Shown one piece after another: positions 39,206 to 52,438 of a stretch of DNA of 64,000 bases (the stretch's first letter is position 1; every line of letters starts with the position of its first letter). Origin of the DNA: Oxytricha trifallax (Eukaryota; Ciliophora; Spirotrichea; Sporadotrichida; Oxytrichidae). The stretch spans positions 1-64,000 of the forward strand of contig ARYC01017392.1 in assembly GCA_000711775.1 (NCBI GenBank), given 5' to 3'. The notes under the pieces were generated by a model. It did not search any database, was not told where the DNA came from, and worked only from the letters and a program-made list of their open reading frames with translations. A program made the translations under genes and the position numbers.

Positions 39206-39238
39206 GGTTGACCTCCTATAGGATGCCCATATTTAATA
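39206..39238 (+). promoter_or_regulatory. Conserved upstream motif of TBE 22-kDa gene
   Basis: GGTTGACCTCCTATA plus CCCATATTTAATA, 108 bp from motif start to the ATG at 39314, the same spacing as in the first TBE. Confidence 0.6.
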
Positions 39239-39313
39239 GTAAGTTTTACAGAGGTATATAATTGAAATCAATACACTTAAATTTGAATATCATTTCTTAG
39301 ATCTGTAAACAAG

Positions 39314-40103
39314 ATGGAGCCAATGAATGATGCAATGAAAAGAGTGCAAGCACAAGAATTGATTCAAAGATTTAGAAGCAAGGAGGATTTGCACCGCTAC
39401 CTGGTGCCGCAAGGTAATGAACTTATTGTAACTCATTTTAATTATATAGTTGGTTTGTTCTTGCCAACGATGGAAGGTACCAAAATTTCATTTCTAAGGG
39501 CGATACTCTGCGAAGAGAAGAAAGGCATTGAAAACTTAAGATGTAAAGTTTGCAGAGATTCCAAACTATCCAGAAATCTCAGTGACTAACTTATATGATG
39601 ATGCTATGAACGACCCAGAGGTTACGCTGTACCTGCCTACTAAGAAGCAGTTGTCAAATAAACTGCCTGAAAGAAACTATTTCTTTGGCATACTTGCAAC
39701 GATTATAGCAGATTACTTGAAAGAAATTATTCAAGAATCTCATAAGAAAAGGTACAGTATCTCTTCAGAAGATAAAGAACAAACAAGGGATCAAGATAAG
39801 TGAGAGCTGGCTATCAGAGCTGCAGAAGCACCCTTATATTTAAAGTAAGATTTGTAGCTTAACTCTTTAGAAACATCTGGTACTGGCATCTTTTTGATGA
39901 AGGAATAGAGCAAGCTTCACAGAGAGAGAAAGTCGCTGACGAAGTATGAAGTTAGCAAGAGACTTTATTCAAATATTTAGCCGCCAGAGTCAATGAACAT
40001 AGATGCTGGAGCTGGCAGCAAGAGAAGAAACCTTGGAGGAGGATAGCAAGAAGTAGAAGAAAAGAAAGAGAAGCCAGCTCTCACGAAAGAGTTTTAAATG
40101 TGA
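39314..40103 (+). pseudogene. TBE 22-kDa protein gene with 26-nt intron and a 1-nt insertion
   Basis: It starts at ATG 39314 and shares RFRSKEDLHRYL, GLFLPTMEGTKISF, YLPTKKQLSNKLPE and KKRYSISSED with the copy at 12998. One extra base between about 39529 and 39557 (34 nt where the other copy has 33) shifts the frame, so this copy is broken unless it is a sequencing error. Downstream, 39845-39870 (GTAAG...CTTTAG, 26 nt) behaves as an intron: its removal joins the frame to a conserved tail with SGTGIFLMKE, HRERKS and SKRLY, ending at TGA 40101-40103. That stop lies 9 bp from the convergent transposase stop. Confidence 0.75.
39845..39870 (+). other. Putative 26-nt GT-AG intron in the TBE 22-kDa gene
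   Basis: GTAAG...CTTTAG, 26 nt, in the same place and phase as 13527-13552. Splicing gives a Lys codon across the junction, followed by TSGT. Confidence 0.65.
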
Positions 40104-40112
40104 ATTATAAAT

Positions 40113-41171
40113 TCATTAACTTAACTACAAAACTTATTTATATACATTCACTTTCCCTTCTTTAGCACACTTTTAAGCCAATAAATTATATACTCTCTTC
40201 GCTGAGCTTTTAATAAAGTCTACTGTAACGATAGGTAGGTCATGCATTAAGTGATATAGAAGCAGTTTCATGTAATGGCCTTTTAATATTCCTCAGTAGA
40301 ACTCAATTCCATTAACTATGGACTGTAAGGTACGTTGAAAACTGGCGTTATTCTAAGTTGTTCATAACTCTTCCTTGTTTCTTTGGTCTTATGAACAGAA
40401 AGATTATCAACGAATAGTATAATCTCTTATTCAGGGTACTTCTCTCTCAGCTGTTCTAAGAACTTTATATACTACTCTGTCTTAATAGAGCGAGGATGAA
40501 TAACATAAGTTTCTAAACCAGCATCCTCGCTAATACCTCCAAGAATTGCCATTGTTTATACCTTGACTTTCTAGTCATATAATTCTAATTACTATGCCTC
40601 TTTACCAAGACTTCTAGAAGAAAGTGTTGAATGTAAACACAGCCTCGTCAGCATGAATAAACTTAATATTATTCTATTAGGCTCTCTGCATTTAATTATA
40701 AATATAATTTAAGTTGTTATTGTAAAATGGCAGAGTGAAATCAATTAATCTATTGATACGATTTACACCTTTGTAAGAGATACAGTTTCGTTTATAAATA
40801 TTTGCAACAGATTATGCAAAGATCTTAAACTCAGGGAACTGGCGGTGAAACATAATAGCTCGTTAGTCGAGAGAGAAATGAGCCCAATACTTCAAAGTTT
40901 TTTAATAAAAAAGATAGTCAATATGCTTCTATAGAAACTTTGACTTCCTCTTAGGCTAAGATTCAGCTATTATTATTTTAATTACACAGCTTTCAAGCAG
41001 TGAGAGCGAACAGTTGATGGACTACGCTTTAAGAAAAGTGCAAAAGACTTATAGTTCAGTACTGGTTGAGATATTCACTATACATATCACATCCATAACG
41101 CACTTTAAACACAAAATCTATATACTCTTCATCATAAATAGACCCAAAAGCTTGTAATTTTAGTCTCGCAT
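40113..41171 (-). pseudogene. TBE DD34E transposase, heavily broken copy
   Basis: It runs from about 41171 down to TGA 40113-40115. The helix-turn-helix region (FLKRSPSTVRSHC), FIHADEAVF with the first Asp, and LFVDNLSVHK with the second Asp are visible. There are frameshifts near 41075, in the 40900-40950 region, near 40600 and near 40310. A TGA stands just after the Glu block, where the other copy has FCQSQ. The relation to the copy at 13795-14858 is obvious at protein level. Confidence 0.8.
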
Positions 41172-41177
41172 TTAATA

Positions 41178-41250
41178 AATAACCCCAACCCCTAACAAAT
41201 TAACTACAAATCAAAGCACTTAAACCTCATTAAGGGGTTTTGGGGTTTTG
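41178..41250. repeat. TBE terminal inverted repeat, right
   Basis: Ends GGGGTTTTGGGGTTTTG, followed by the AAT target duplication. Confidence 0.9.
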
Positions 41251-41253
41251 AAT

Positions 41254-42754
41254 CTCTACTCTATTATGTTTTTCTTTTGATATTTATAGAAATTGGCAAC
41301 TTGATTAATTATTTATAAATTTTATAAATAATCCTATGAATTAAAAGTATACAAAACAAATTGCATTTGATAAAGAACAAAGATTAAACACAAGTTTATT
41401 TTGCAAAATAATAAGCTTTTAAACTATCATTAGTGTTCTAGAATTAGAATAAATATAGTTGATATTTAATATTCTAATTTAGTTTATTAATTATTTTAAA
41501 TTAAGTAACATAATCTAGATTTAATTTCTGTAACAACCTTTTTGTAAATATATTTAATATAATATGATTTGCATTAACTTATTGTATTTATATTGAAAGA
41601 TTATAATAAATAATTTACTTTTTTTTATCATGAACATATTATTTAAAAAAATCTGTCATTGTTTAATTCATATTTTTATTTGTATTATATATAAGTTCTG
41701 ACAAGACATTATGTTTTCAAATAAAAAAAATTATCTAAATATTTTAAATAATTTTGTCAAATAAAGAAAAAATAAATTTATAAAAAATATAAAATAAAAT
41801 TTCTGTAAGTTTATTATTAGATATAATTGGAATTTAATTAATTATACTCAATATAAATTGCACTTGAAATGTTTTCCTAAAAAGCATGTTTGAATAAAAG
41901 TCGACGGACTTAGTGAAACTATAAAATTAAATAATTAATAACAAGGTCTTGATTATTATAAGATAGGGCATGATTCAATGCATAAGAAAATGATTTTTCA
42001 TTTAATTTGAATAATTTCATTATAATGAGGGTGTAGGGGTAGGGGGGTCCTAGCAGAAAAAATATATATTATAATTTAGTAATAAATAAACGAATTAAAA
42101 TGTTTTGATAAAATATATTGGAATTCATATTTTAGTGTCATCAAATGTAAATATGGATTTATTTTTAAAGAAAATGATATTCTTAAAATTATAATTCAAT
42201 ATTATTTTCTTTCAAAAAATAATTCAATTCCATTATAAGTTTTAATTATATAAATATATTTGCTGATTAAAAATAACAATTTGATTTATTGAAATAGTTG
42301 TTGTCTTTTATTTATAATGACTGGTCGTATTTTAATTATTTTATTTAAATTAATTTTGAAAATTCTTGCTTTAAAAATAAATTTTAATATTTACTTATTA
42401 AATTCCAAAAATTTAATAGTAATATTTATAATTCACAAACATTAGTATTGGCATTAATTTTTAAGTAAATCGTCAAAGCTGCTTATTACTTGTTAAATTA
42501 GTAAAAGTCTATTAATTTCTAGCATAATTATCGATCAAACAATTTCCAAATACTTTGTTGTAAAGTTCTAACTTTTGTTCTTTTAATAATAATTTTATGA
42601 GTTAATATACTCTTATTCTAAAATAGAAGATTTTAATTAATCTCTATATTTTAAATATTTAAAATAATTATAAAACACTAATTCATAAAAAGGCTTTGGA
42701 TTTATAAAATAAAAAATAACTATTTAAAATATGTGTATAAGAAATAACTAAAAA
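41254..42754. other. AT-rich intergenic spacer
   Basis: Non-coding. A G-rich patch (GGGTGTAGGGGTAGGGGGG) lies at about 42029-42047; no partner for a foldback was found. Confidence 0.4.
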
Positions 42755-44116
42755 ATGATAAAATTGCCAGATTATTGCAGATTAATTATCTACTCATGTT
42801 TTAATATGAACTACATCTTCAGAATACTCTCAAATATTTCAAGGAAAGACAGGGATCTTGTACAAAGTGTTAAAATCTTAGTAAAAGATATTGAATAGCA
42901 TGGAAATTTAAATATATTGATTTAAGATTTACCGAAATCACTTGATGACTTGCTTTATCTTCAATCATTTAGCTACAAATACACTTTTAAACAAACTTAT
43001 TCACAATAAGATTTTGTGGGAATTTGTTATGACTATTTTATCAAATCATTTCCGAAATAAATAGGTGAAAATATTACACTAAGTATCGAGAGAAATCATG
43101 CTGCTTATAATTCATTGAAATATTCAGTAATTGATTGGGAAAAGCATCACAATACTCAAATAAAAAAAGACATATAGCTATATTAAAATATCAATATATT
43201 TAAGCAACTAGTGAACTATCCTATTTGGTAGAATGCCAAGCTTTTTAAAATTCATAATTGTATTTTAAATAGAAATTCAAGAGCTTTAATTTAAATGTAT
43301 GAATAATATAAATTTAGTGGAGAGCTAGTAAAATAAAATGAGATATTATAATAATTAACAGAGAGAAATGAAAGTTACTAGAGTTACCATTTTAAACAAG
43401 TGGTTATTATCAGGTGTATTTTGACTGATCCAAGAGATATTTATTTGCTTTCTAATACAAGAATTTTAAAATTAATTAATGTTTGGACACATTAACTTGT
43501 TAGAAATGAAATATAAAAGCTTCATCATTTAGTAAAATATGCGCATATATCAATTTAAGAATAACTTTATTTAGAATTTAGTGAATATGAACAGAAATAT
43601 CTTAAAATAGGTGATGTAAATACATATGATAATTTATTGAAGTTAAAAAATGTTTAAAGCTTTACTTTTTCTATAAAAAATGTTGAGGATTTTAACATTC
43701 TACAAGATAAAATCAAACTACTTGACAGATAAGTCTCAAAAATTAAACTGATTATTACGTTGTAATTAAATTTACAATAAATTTTCGAATTATGCAAATG
43801 TTAAAAATTAATTAGTAAATTTGTCATCATTACAACAGATTTTAAATTAAATTTTACATCAAACAATTGTAATTTGGTTGAGTCTCACATCGATTTCCTT
43901 AGTTTTAACTTTAAATAAAAAATTTAAAGTCTTATTTAGGAAGAAGATGCAAATATTTATATTCAAAATAATTTCTCATCTAAGAAATAAACCAAAAATA
44001 TCAAGTTAAATATCCTTATTAGTTAAATTTATTCTACTCAAGGCCCATAGATTATAGACATAAGATTTTAGGATTTCATGGACATTAAATCCAAATTATA
44101 AATAAACTATGAGTGA
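42755..44116 (+). CDS. Tandem family member 7, intact
   Basis: 453 codons with TGA at 44114-44116, the shortest intact member. The start region KLPDYCRLIIYSCFNMNYIF shows the conserved lead-in. The YYDYF block reads CYDYFIKSFPKQIG, the central block VVIIRCILTDPRDIYLL, and the end IIDIRFQDFMDIKSKL. It pairs with member 6 in sequence (shared NMNY and QDLPKSLD), which suggests these two arose from one another before the TBE landed between them. Confidence 0.85.
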
Positions 44117-45500
44117 TAATTTTTAATAATTTTGTAATTAAAATTCTTATATATATATATAAATATCATTTCATTGCATTCAGCAATTCCCTAATATTAC
44201 TAAATAAATATCATATTAGAGCAAATTAAATAATTTAGACTATAGATGCTGTATAAATTTTCAATTTAAATAATTAAAAATGAATATCGAAAAAAATTCC
44301 AAATCAATTATTTAATAATTTGTAGTAGTTAGTTATGCTTTTCTGAATATTCATGAAATAAAATACTCAAAATTTAGTTGAAACTTTCTAGAATTTACAA
44401 TTAAGTATAATTTTATTTTTTTTAAATTATTTTTATTTTTTTTACTATTATTATTTAGTGATAAAAAAATTATAAGGCTTCTAAAAAATAAGAATAAACT
44501 CTAAGAAGTTTTGAATCCTCTCATAGCTGAAATTTCTAATTTAAAATTACGTTATCTATTATTTAATTATTATTGAAACAATTGAAATATCTTATTTTAT
44601 GTTCATACAAATTTTAATTTGTAAATGACATTCAATTTAACTATAAATAAAAACTCAGTAAAAAGAAATTATATTTGTGGGGATTTTCTATCCAGTGCCT
44701 ACCCTACAAAAGTTTTCACCTATCAGTTAGTTTCCTTCTTCAAATTTACTTGTTTTATCATTTGGCAATTAAAATATTAGAATCATCTGTATTTTAATTT
44801 CAATTTTTTTAACATAACTATATATTAAACAACTCTTCCTAATACAGGATTTTTAAGAATTTAATTTTATTGCTTGTCTAATAATATGTAAAATTTAAGG
44901 TTAAATTAATTGTTTTTAATAAATGAAATTAATGAGATTTTAATTAAAATTTGAAATCTTCATTTACATGTATATGAAAAGAATCTCTGAAGGGAGGAAA
45001 CTTTTGCTAAAGGTGCATGTGAATTTTGGCAGAAAATTTCCCACCTCCCCTAAATTTTATTAATTTTCTTTAGTATAACTAAATTTTTCATATAAATTAT
45101 AAAAAATTCAAATATTCTTTCAAAAATCCTTAAATAGCAAGCAAAATAAAATAAAGTATTTTTATTTTAAAATTCAATAAGAAATATTAAAAACTCAAAG
45201 TATAAATTATTTAAAATTAAAAAAGATTTATTTAGTTTCTAATATTAGTTTACTTAAATTTGATATTCAATTTTAATAATATAATAAATATTATACTATA
45301 AAAAAATTGATATTAAATTAAGAAATGAAACGATTAAGTAACTTCTAATATCTAAATATTTAATAATTTTAATAATTGAGTAATGCTTTCATTGAAACAG
45401 GAAAATAATTTGAATGTTCAAATTGGTGGAATAAAATATTTATAATTTAGATATATAAAATTTTATCTTAAAATAAATTAAATTTTTGAATTAATAAATC
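44117..45500. other. Spacer containing a decayed foldback relic
   Basis: A relatively GC-rich patch at about 44678-44740 is imperfectly inverted relative to about 44990-45055 (GTGGG...TTTTCT...CAAAAGTTTTC paired with GGAAACTTTTGC...AGAAAATTTCCCAC). No gene is present. Confidence 0.5.
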
Positions 45501-47875
45501 ATGAATAGTTATCAAAATTAAAAAATACCATCAACTTGCAGATAAGTAATTTATACTTACTTAAACATGAATTTTAACTATAAAAGAATTTCTAATATTT
45601 CAAAATAAGAAAGAGAATTAGCTCAAAATATAAAGGATCATATTGTAAATTTTAGGTAGCATGGCAACTTAATTATTCAAATTTAAGATCCTCCTAATTC
45701 ATTAGATAACTTATTTTACCTTTACAGTTTCAGCTACAAATTTACTATTAATAGAGCCTATGGGGAAAAAGCTTATTAGGGAATATATTATAGCTATTTT
45801 ATTTTATCACTCCCAAGAAATATTGGCAAAAGAATCACACTTAATTTACATTCAAAATATGGAATTTATTATACTTACAATTTTTAAATTAATAATTGGG
45901 AACATTACCACAAAATCAAATTAAACAAGGAAATATATAAAATTGAATGAATTTATTAATTTGATGAATTAATTACATGCTAACTTTTGAAAGATGCGAA
46001 AATATTAGAAATGAATGATGTTACTTTAAATCGTGAAGCAAAGAATTTAATTATAAGTTATGAGGAATATAAAAATAGCGGAAACTTGTTTAAGTCAAAT
46101 GAGGTTCTTGGCAAATTAACTCAGTTTAATGAGAATTATGATAAATATAATTTTGAAAAGGTTATTATAAGAGATAGTATCATAATAGATCCAAGAGTTA
46201 TTTATATGTTTAGAAATACTAAAATACTGAAACTTATTAATGTTGCTACTCATTGTTTAGTAAGGTATTAGATTTAAAAACTTAAGAATCTTATAAAATT
46301 TTCGAATATTTGAACATCTAAGAAAGCAGATTCAACTTTTAATTAAGCTGAGCAAGATTAGTATAAAGTAAGCGTTACGGATTTATCTGACAATATTTTG
46401 AAATTATAAAATATTTAAGGCTTTACATTAACAATTCCATTTGATAACGAAAGGCAAGTTTATCTAAAAGAGTTTAAGTAAATTAATCGGAAAATTAAAA
46501 AAGTTAAGCTATTTATTTCAAATCAAATAGATTTGAATCAAATAAGGTAGAATTTTTGAAATACAAGTCGATATAATACTGATAAATCAAAAAGAGAGAT
46601 ATATAATCAGGTTCTTCTTAAATCACTTATTAAAATTAAAAAGCTTAAATTAGGTTTTAGTCTTTAATCTATCGCAGTTCAAGTTCCATGTTCATCTCTG
46701 CTCTCTACTTAGTGATGTGTAAGAAGCTTTTTTCTCTGTACCTCGAGTGCTTCAATCTGTGTAGTATCAGTTAAATCCGTTCTCTCACATTTCGGTGGTT
46801 TTTCATTGTAAATCTGCGTGATTCTGAGATTTCGTCAATTGATTCAGAGCTTCCGTAACTAACAGTATACTGTTGAACACGAGCAACAACTGTAAAAAAT
46901 TGTATCGTAAATTGATATTTTTTATTTTACATATAATTTGTTGCTACACCCTCACATTAACATCACTATTTTCTCAAGTATATTTCATTTTTGCCTAAAA
47001 TAAAAACATTTCTGGATGAAAAGAATTCTCTAAAGAGAAATAAGTTTTTGCAAAAGCAAAAACATTTTAGGCAAAAATGAAAAATACTTGAGAAAATAGT
47101 GATGTTAATGTGAGGGTGTAGCAACAAATTATATGTAAAATAAAATATATCGATTTACTATACAATTTTTTACAGTTGTTGCTCGTGTTCAACAGTATAC
47201 TGTTAGTTACGGAAGCTCTGAATCAATTGACGAAATCTCAGAATCACGCAGATTTACAATGAAAAACCACCGAAATGTGAGAGAACGGATTTAACTGATA
47301 CACACAGATTGAAGCACTAGAGGTACAGAGAAAAAAGCTTCTTACACATCACTAAGTAGAGAGCAGAGATAAACATGGAACTTGAACTGCGATAGATTAA
47401 AGACTAAAACCTAATTTAAGCTTTTTAATTTTAATAAGTGATTTAAGAAGAACCTGATTATATATCTCTCTTTTTGATTTATCAGTATTATATCGACTTG
47501 TATTTCAAAAATTCTACCTTATTAGAATTATGCAAAAGCTCAAAATACATTGGTAAATATGTCATTATAGCACCAAATCTAAAAATAGATCTTTCCCTTT
47601 AAACTTATAATCAAACTTCTTAATATAAATTTGATAGTATAGGCTTTTACTTAAAACAGAATATTGAAGAACTTTTACAATCTAAGAATGTTGAAGATAT
47701 AAAGATTTTATTGGATGTACCCTCCAAGCAAAAGGACAAGATTATAAGAATAAACATATTGATGAAATAGATTAACAAGGAAAATCTTGTAAATGCTTTT
47801 TAAATATAAGTCATGGATATAAGATTTTAAGATTTTATGACCCTAAAATCTTAGATATAAATTAATTACATATGA
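45501..47875 (+). pseudogene. Tandem family member 8, interrupted by a foldback element and two TGAs
   Basis: The 5' part runs from ATG 45501 to 46544 (348 codons), with TGA at 45948-45950 (codon 150) and 46311-46313 (codon 271). At codon 348, inside the N-Q-I-L-E-L-C block, a 975-bp foldback element is inserted. Removing it and one TA joins ATA to TTA and restores the frame exactly. The 3' part (47522-47875) is open and ends at TGA 47873-47875 with MDIRFQDFMTLKSQ. The central VIIRDSIIIDPRVIYMF is kept. Without the insert the gene is 466 codons. Confidence 0.85.
46545..47519. mobile_element. 975-bp foldback element inside family member 8 (TA-flanked)
   Basis: The arms 46545-47001 and 47064-47519 (457 and 456 bp) are nearly perfectly inverted, with a 62-bp loop. 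Ends read AGGTAGAATTTTTG...CAAAAATTCTACCT, flanked by TA at 46543-46544 and 47520-47521. The arms are less AT-rich than their surroundings. No convincing protein is encoded. The intact sister genes show the unoccupied site, which fixes the boundaries. Confidence 0.95.
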
Positions 47876-49311
47876 TTAAAATATTATTAAATTAAATCTA
47901 AGGATTATATAATTAATTAATGTTTAGCTTATTTTACTTTGTTTATATTTTTTATTCAAGTGATCTTTTTCTTATAATTTAAAGTATGTTTTGAATAGTT
48001 GGTTTAATGGTAATATATACAGAAATATAAAATTAAAAATAAATTATTTAAAATGAATTAAAAGGTTACGTTTAAACTCGAATTAGTTAATTAACTATAA
48101 AATCGGATTATTCAGGACAAAGCTTACGAAAATAAACATTATATTGAATTTAAGAAAATAAAATAATTTAAATATAAGTTAAATTGTTTTTACATTGTAT
48201 TATACTACTACCCATGTTTCATTATTCACCAAATAAGGGAGATCAATTACTGAATTTTATATATGTTAATTAGTAACTTAACTTAAGCTCTTTTCAGTAT
48301 AAGTAAATAAATAAATACAAAATTAAAAAATAATTAATTTTCAAATACCTCAAGTTATAATTTTATCAGTTTCCAATATTACAATTCATTACATTACGCA
48401 TAATTTTTTATAAAGTAGAGTGTTAAGTTTAGAAAATGTTCCTATTTATATATTAACTTTATTTAATAGTTTTTAGAGTTGTGGTCAGATCCGGATTTAA
48501 ATTTGGCTTGGTTTGGAATGATAATGATTAGTTTCTGCCATTTAAATTAAAAATGTTAGATTTTATTTCCTTTTAAGGACCATCTGCTTTATCAAGACTC
48601 CCTTCTACCCCTCCCACATCACCACCTTGCTTTGATAAAATTTTTTTCATAAGCTATTATAAATAAAATAACTTTTCTAAACCTGCGGCCAGTTGTTATT
48701 TATAATAATTATTTGATAAGTAGACTATGTCCTTGGGCTTTATAGTTATCAAATTATTACTTTTGACTATCATAAATAATAAATATAATTATCATTGATA
48801 AGTATAAATAAATTTTAATTAATTTTATATGACTTATATAACTTTCACTCGATTAAATGTAAAGAATGATATATAAAATTCTAACATTTATTTTACTCTT
48901 TCATTACTATATACTTACCTGTTAAATTACTTTTTATATAAATCAATCATAAATAAAATCTTATTTGATTAGCTAGTTCTTGAGAATAGCGGCCCGTAGG
49001 AGTAGAAATTTATTTTGAGTAATAAACCGTTCATGATAAAGTTTAATTTTAGTAAGAGGGTGATGGGATCTTAGTTTAGGGGAGCTGGGCACGGATTAAG
49101 GCGAATGTAGGGAGGTTATCGGTCAGAACTAACATATATTTTGATTTACATTAAAACTTTTTACCGATAAAAATTATAAATATACTCTATTTAAATAGAT
49201 TTATTTGATTGCTATAAATGAATATCCAAATGAATAGTTTTTAATAAGTCATATTATAGAGCAAAATAATTTAAGTAACATATTTTGAAAAAATAAAATT
49301 AGTAAATAAAA
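47876..49311. other. Spacer with a probable old foldback relic
   Basis: Two GC-richer patches, about 48490-48700 and 48985-49125, match weakly as inverted copies (for example CTGCGGCCAGTTG against a CGGCCCGTAGGAG patch, and the CCCATCACC-like parts). Much eroded. No gene. Confidence 0.35.
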
Positions 49312-50688
49312 ATGATACAAACTTCTAGCAGGTTAATAATTTATACGTACTTCAACATGAATTTTAATTACAGAATTATATCAAATATATCTAAAAAAGA
49401 AAGAGAGTTAGTTTAAAATGTAAAAGATTAAGTGAGAAATATTGAATAGCATGGAAACTTTTCAATATTAATATTGGATCTCCCAAAGTCAATAGATAAT
49501 TTAATTTATCTATAAACTTTCAGTTACAAATATACAATCAATCATATGCTTGACGAAGAAGATTTTAATGGTTTATTTTATGAGCATTTTATTAAATCTC
49601 TTCCAAAATATATTGGCGAAAGAATCACACTTAGATTAAATTGTAATTGGGCAATCTAAGATTTTATTGTATTTTCAATTGAGGAATGGGAAAATTATCA
49701 CAAATTAGAAATAAAAAAAGAAATTTACAAAATGAAAGATACAATTTTTGATTTGCCACTATTAAAAGAACTAATTTGCAAGAAATCCTATGAATTAAAA
49801 ATACAGAGTTGCTTTCTTAATAGCGAGGCAAAAAGTTTGATATAAAAGTATGAAGTTTAGAGATTAGTTGGAAACTTACAGATGTAAAATGAAATCAAAT
49901 AGAAATTAACTTTAAATCATGACAGTTATTAAAGTTATATCTATGAAAAGGCTATCTTAAGAAATAGCATATTGATAGATCCTAGAGACGTTTAATTATT
50001 TAGAAATACTAAAATTTTAAAACTTATTAATGTTTCCACTCATTAATTGGTTAGGGATGAAATATTGACACTTTAAAACCTCGTAAAATTTTCTCAAATT
50101 TCCACTGGCGAAAAAAACAACCAGACTCTTAACTTGGTGTAATAGAAATGGTTCCAGGTCAACAATATTAGCTAAATAAATAATTTATCTAAATTGTAAA
50201 AGGTTTAAAGCTTTACTTTGACAATATAAAGCGAAAATGATAGGCAGCTACTTATGACTGAAATAAAATAGTTAAGCAGAAGAATAGAAAAATTTAAATT
50301 GTTAATTAGAAACCAAATGAAATTGAATGAGATTCTAGATATATGCAAATCATCACAATATGTTGAAAAATTTGTCATAATTTCAGTAGATCTAAAATTT
50401 AATTTTACGTAAAGCCCCCATAATTAAGTCTCTAAATAAACATTTGATTATCTAGGTTTTAAACTTCAATAAAATATTTAAGAACTTATAGGATCAGAAG
50501 TAACAAATTATGTAAAAATTTTATAACATATCCCTTCAAAGCAAAAAAATCAAAATATTAAATTAAATATTTTGATAAATCAGATCAATCAGGAAGAAGA
50601 ATTTGAAGCATTTGAACAGTAATCAATTGAAATAAGATTTTAAGATTATATGGGCCTAAAATCATAGTTACATTTTAAGTTTAATTGA
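49312..50688 (+). CDS. Tandem family member 9, intact
   Basis: 458 codons with TGA at 50686-50688. It shows RLIIYTYFNMNFNYRIISNI, DLPKSIDNLIYLQ, FIKSLPKYIGERITL, AILRNSILIDPRDVQLF and EIRFQDYMGLKSQL. It belongs with members 10 and 11 by shared features: LPKS or PPK in place of PPNS, the WExYH segment, and the EQHGNL/F-S-I context near the N-terminus. Open throughout. Confidence 0.85.
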
Positions 50689-52438
50689 TTAATTTTATAA
50701 TTGCTATAAATATTTTAAGCTATCATTTTATAGGTAATATTATCTAATTTAAAAATATATCAGAAAAAATCTCATTATTATCTGAATTATCATTTAAATT
50801 TATAATAAAAAGAAATATCGTAAAATAAATATATATAAAGCAATTTCCAAAAAATCATAATATATTTTAATAAGTTTTATCAATTAATTTATAGATATTA
50901 ACTAACAATTTTATAATAAATATAAAAAATTGCTTGAAGAAAAGATAATTAAATTTTTGTAGACTGCTAAAGATGCGTTAATAATTACGATTATTATAAA
51001 TATGATTTTAAAATCCATGTTTAATTATAAAATGTTCACCCCGAGGTACCTCCCCCGCACATACTCCGCAGCAAAGTTGAGGTCCCCTTAAATACCCCAT
51101 TTATATAAAATTTAATCTACAATTTTAAATGAATTTCCTTGATGAGATCCCACTCTCATAACAATATTTTATAAACAAAATAACATTAATTTTCTAAATT
51201 TTTTGTTCACATTATAAATTATTTTTTATGTTACTTTAATCTTTGATAAGTTTCTCAACTTTAGTTTATTATTTTAGAGATATACACCCATTAGAAAATA
51301 TAATAAAAAGTATTTTATTATCCATAAACAAAATCAAACTAATTAGCATGAGTAAGTTTTCTAATTATAATTATCAACTTACTTAGAATAATATTATAAA
51401 ATAAACCCCGAATATAAATGAATTCAAAGTAGTAATTAAGAAATTTTATAATATTTCTAATATTTTAACAAAGTAAATTAATAATTATAATGAGAAAACT
51501 TAATTATGCTAAATAGTTTGATTTTGTTTATGGATAATAAAACTCTTTTAATTAATTTTTCTAATGTGAATTTATCTCTAAAATAATAAACTGAAGATGT
51601 GAAACTTATAAAAATTAAAAGTAGAATAAAATATCAATTATTATGAGAAAAAAATTAGAAAACTTATGTCATTTTGTTTATAAAATATTGTTTTGAGAGT
51701 GAGATGTCATGAAGGAAGTCCATTTAAAAATTGTAGATCAGATTTTATATAAATGGGGTATTTAAGGGAAACCTCATTTTGAAGTGGGGGAGGTACCTTG
51801 GTTTAGGAAATGGGAGATGAGTTAGGGGAGGGATGTTCTTCGTGTTGAACAATAAAATACTAAATCAAACATTCTTTTTCAATAAAAAATATAATTTAAG
51901 TAAATTTATTCATATTTATGATATTTACATTAAAAGTAAATAGTATTTTAATTTCTTAATTATTTGAATCATAAATAAATTGAAATATTATTCTAGGACC
52001 TTTAAGTAATAATACTAAAGATATCTAAATAATTCTTTCTAGAAAAAAATAAATTTTAGTTTCATTCATCTATCAGGATACTTAATTAAATATGATCTTA
52101 AATATGGATTTAACATATTGTTTAAATTAATTAAATTAAAATATAATCGTTAAATTAATTCTTAATTAATTAACTCTTATTGGTAAAAATTGTAACTTAC
52201 GCCATATAAAATAATTTATATTATAATAAATTGCATAGTCCCTTTAAAATATTTGAAAAATATTAGTATAATGATTAATATTATTGTCAAATTGAAATAT
52301 AATTTGTTATTTAAAACATTTTTTTTATTGGATAATCAAAATCTAAAATTAAATATTTAAATTAATGAAAATGAAAAAATATAAATTTGTAAAATGAAAT
52401 TCAAGTTGTAATTAATTTCTAATAGCTAATAATTCAAA
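50689..52438. other. Spacer occupied largely by an old foldback element
   Basis: See the separate entry for about 51043-51799. The remainder is AT-rich without recognised features. Confidence 0.5.
51043..51799. mobile_element. Decayed foldback element
   Basis: The left arm from GAGGTACCTCCCCC (51043) and the right arm to GGGGGAGGTACCT (51799) are inverted copies along about 330 bp each, including ATACCCCATTTATATAAA against TTTATATAAATGGGGTAT. There are many substitutions and small indels. The centre is near 51415. No protein and no clear target duplication; related sequence may extend to about 51850. Confidence 0.75.

Larger units (their letters stand above)
37348..41250. mobile_element. TBE transposon, second copy, degenerate coding regions
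   Basis: It starts CAAAACCCCAAAACCCC at 37348 and ends GGGGTTTTGGGGTTTTG at 41250, exact inverses. AAT at 37345-37347 and 41251-41253 is the 3-bp target duplication. At 3,903 bp it is near full length, with the same three genes and orientation as the element at 10452. Every gene has indels or nonsense codons, so it is a dead copy with well-preserved ends. The spacer sequence differs strongly from the first element, suggesting a different TBE subfamily. It inserted between family members 6 and 7. Confidence 0.95.
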
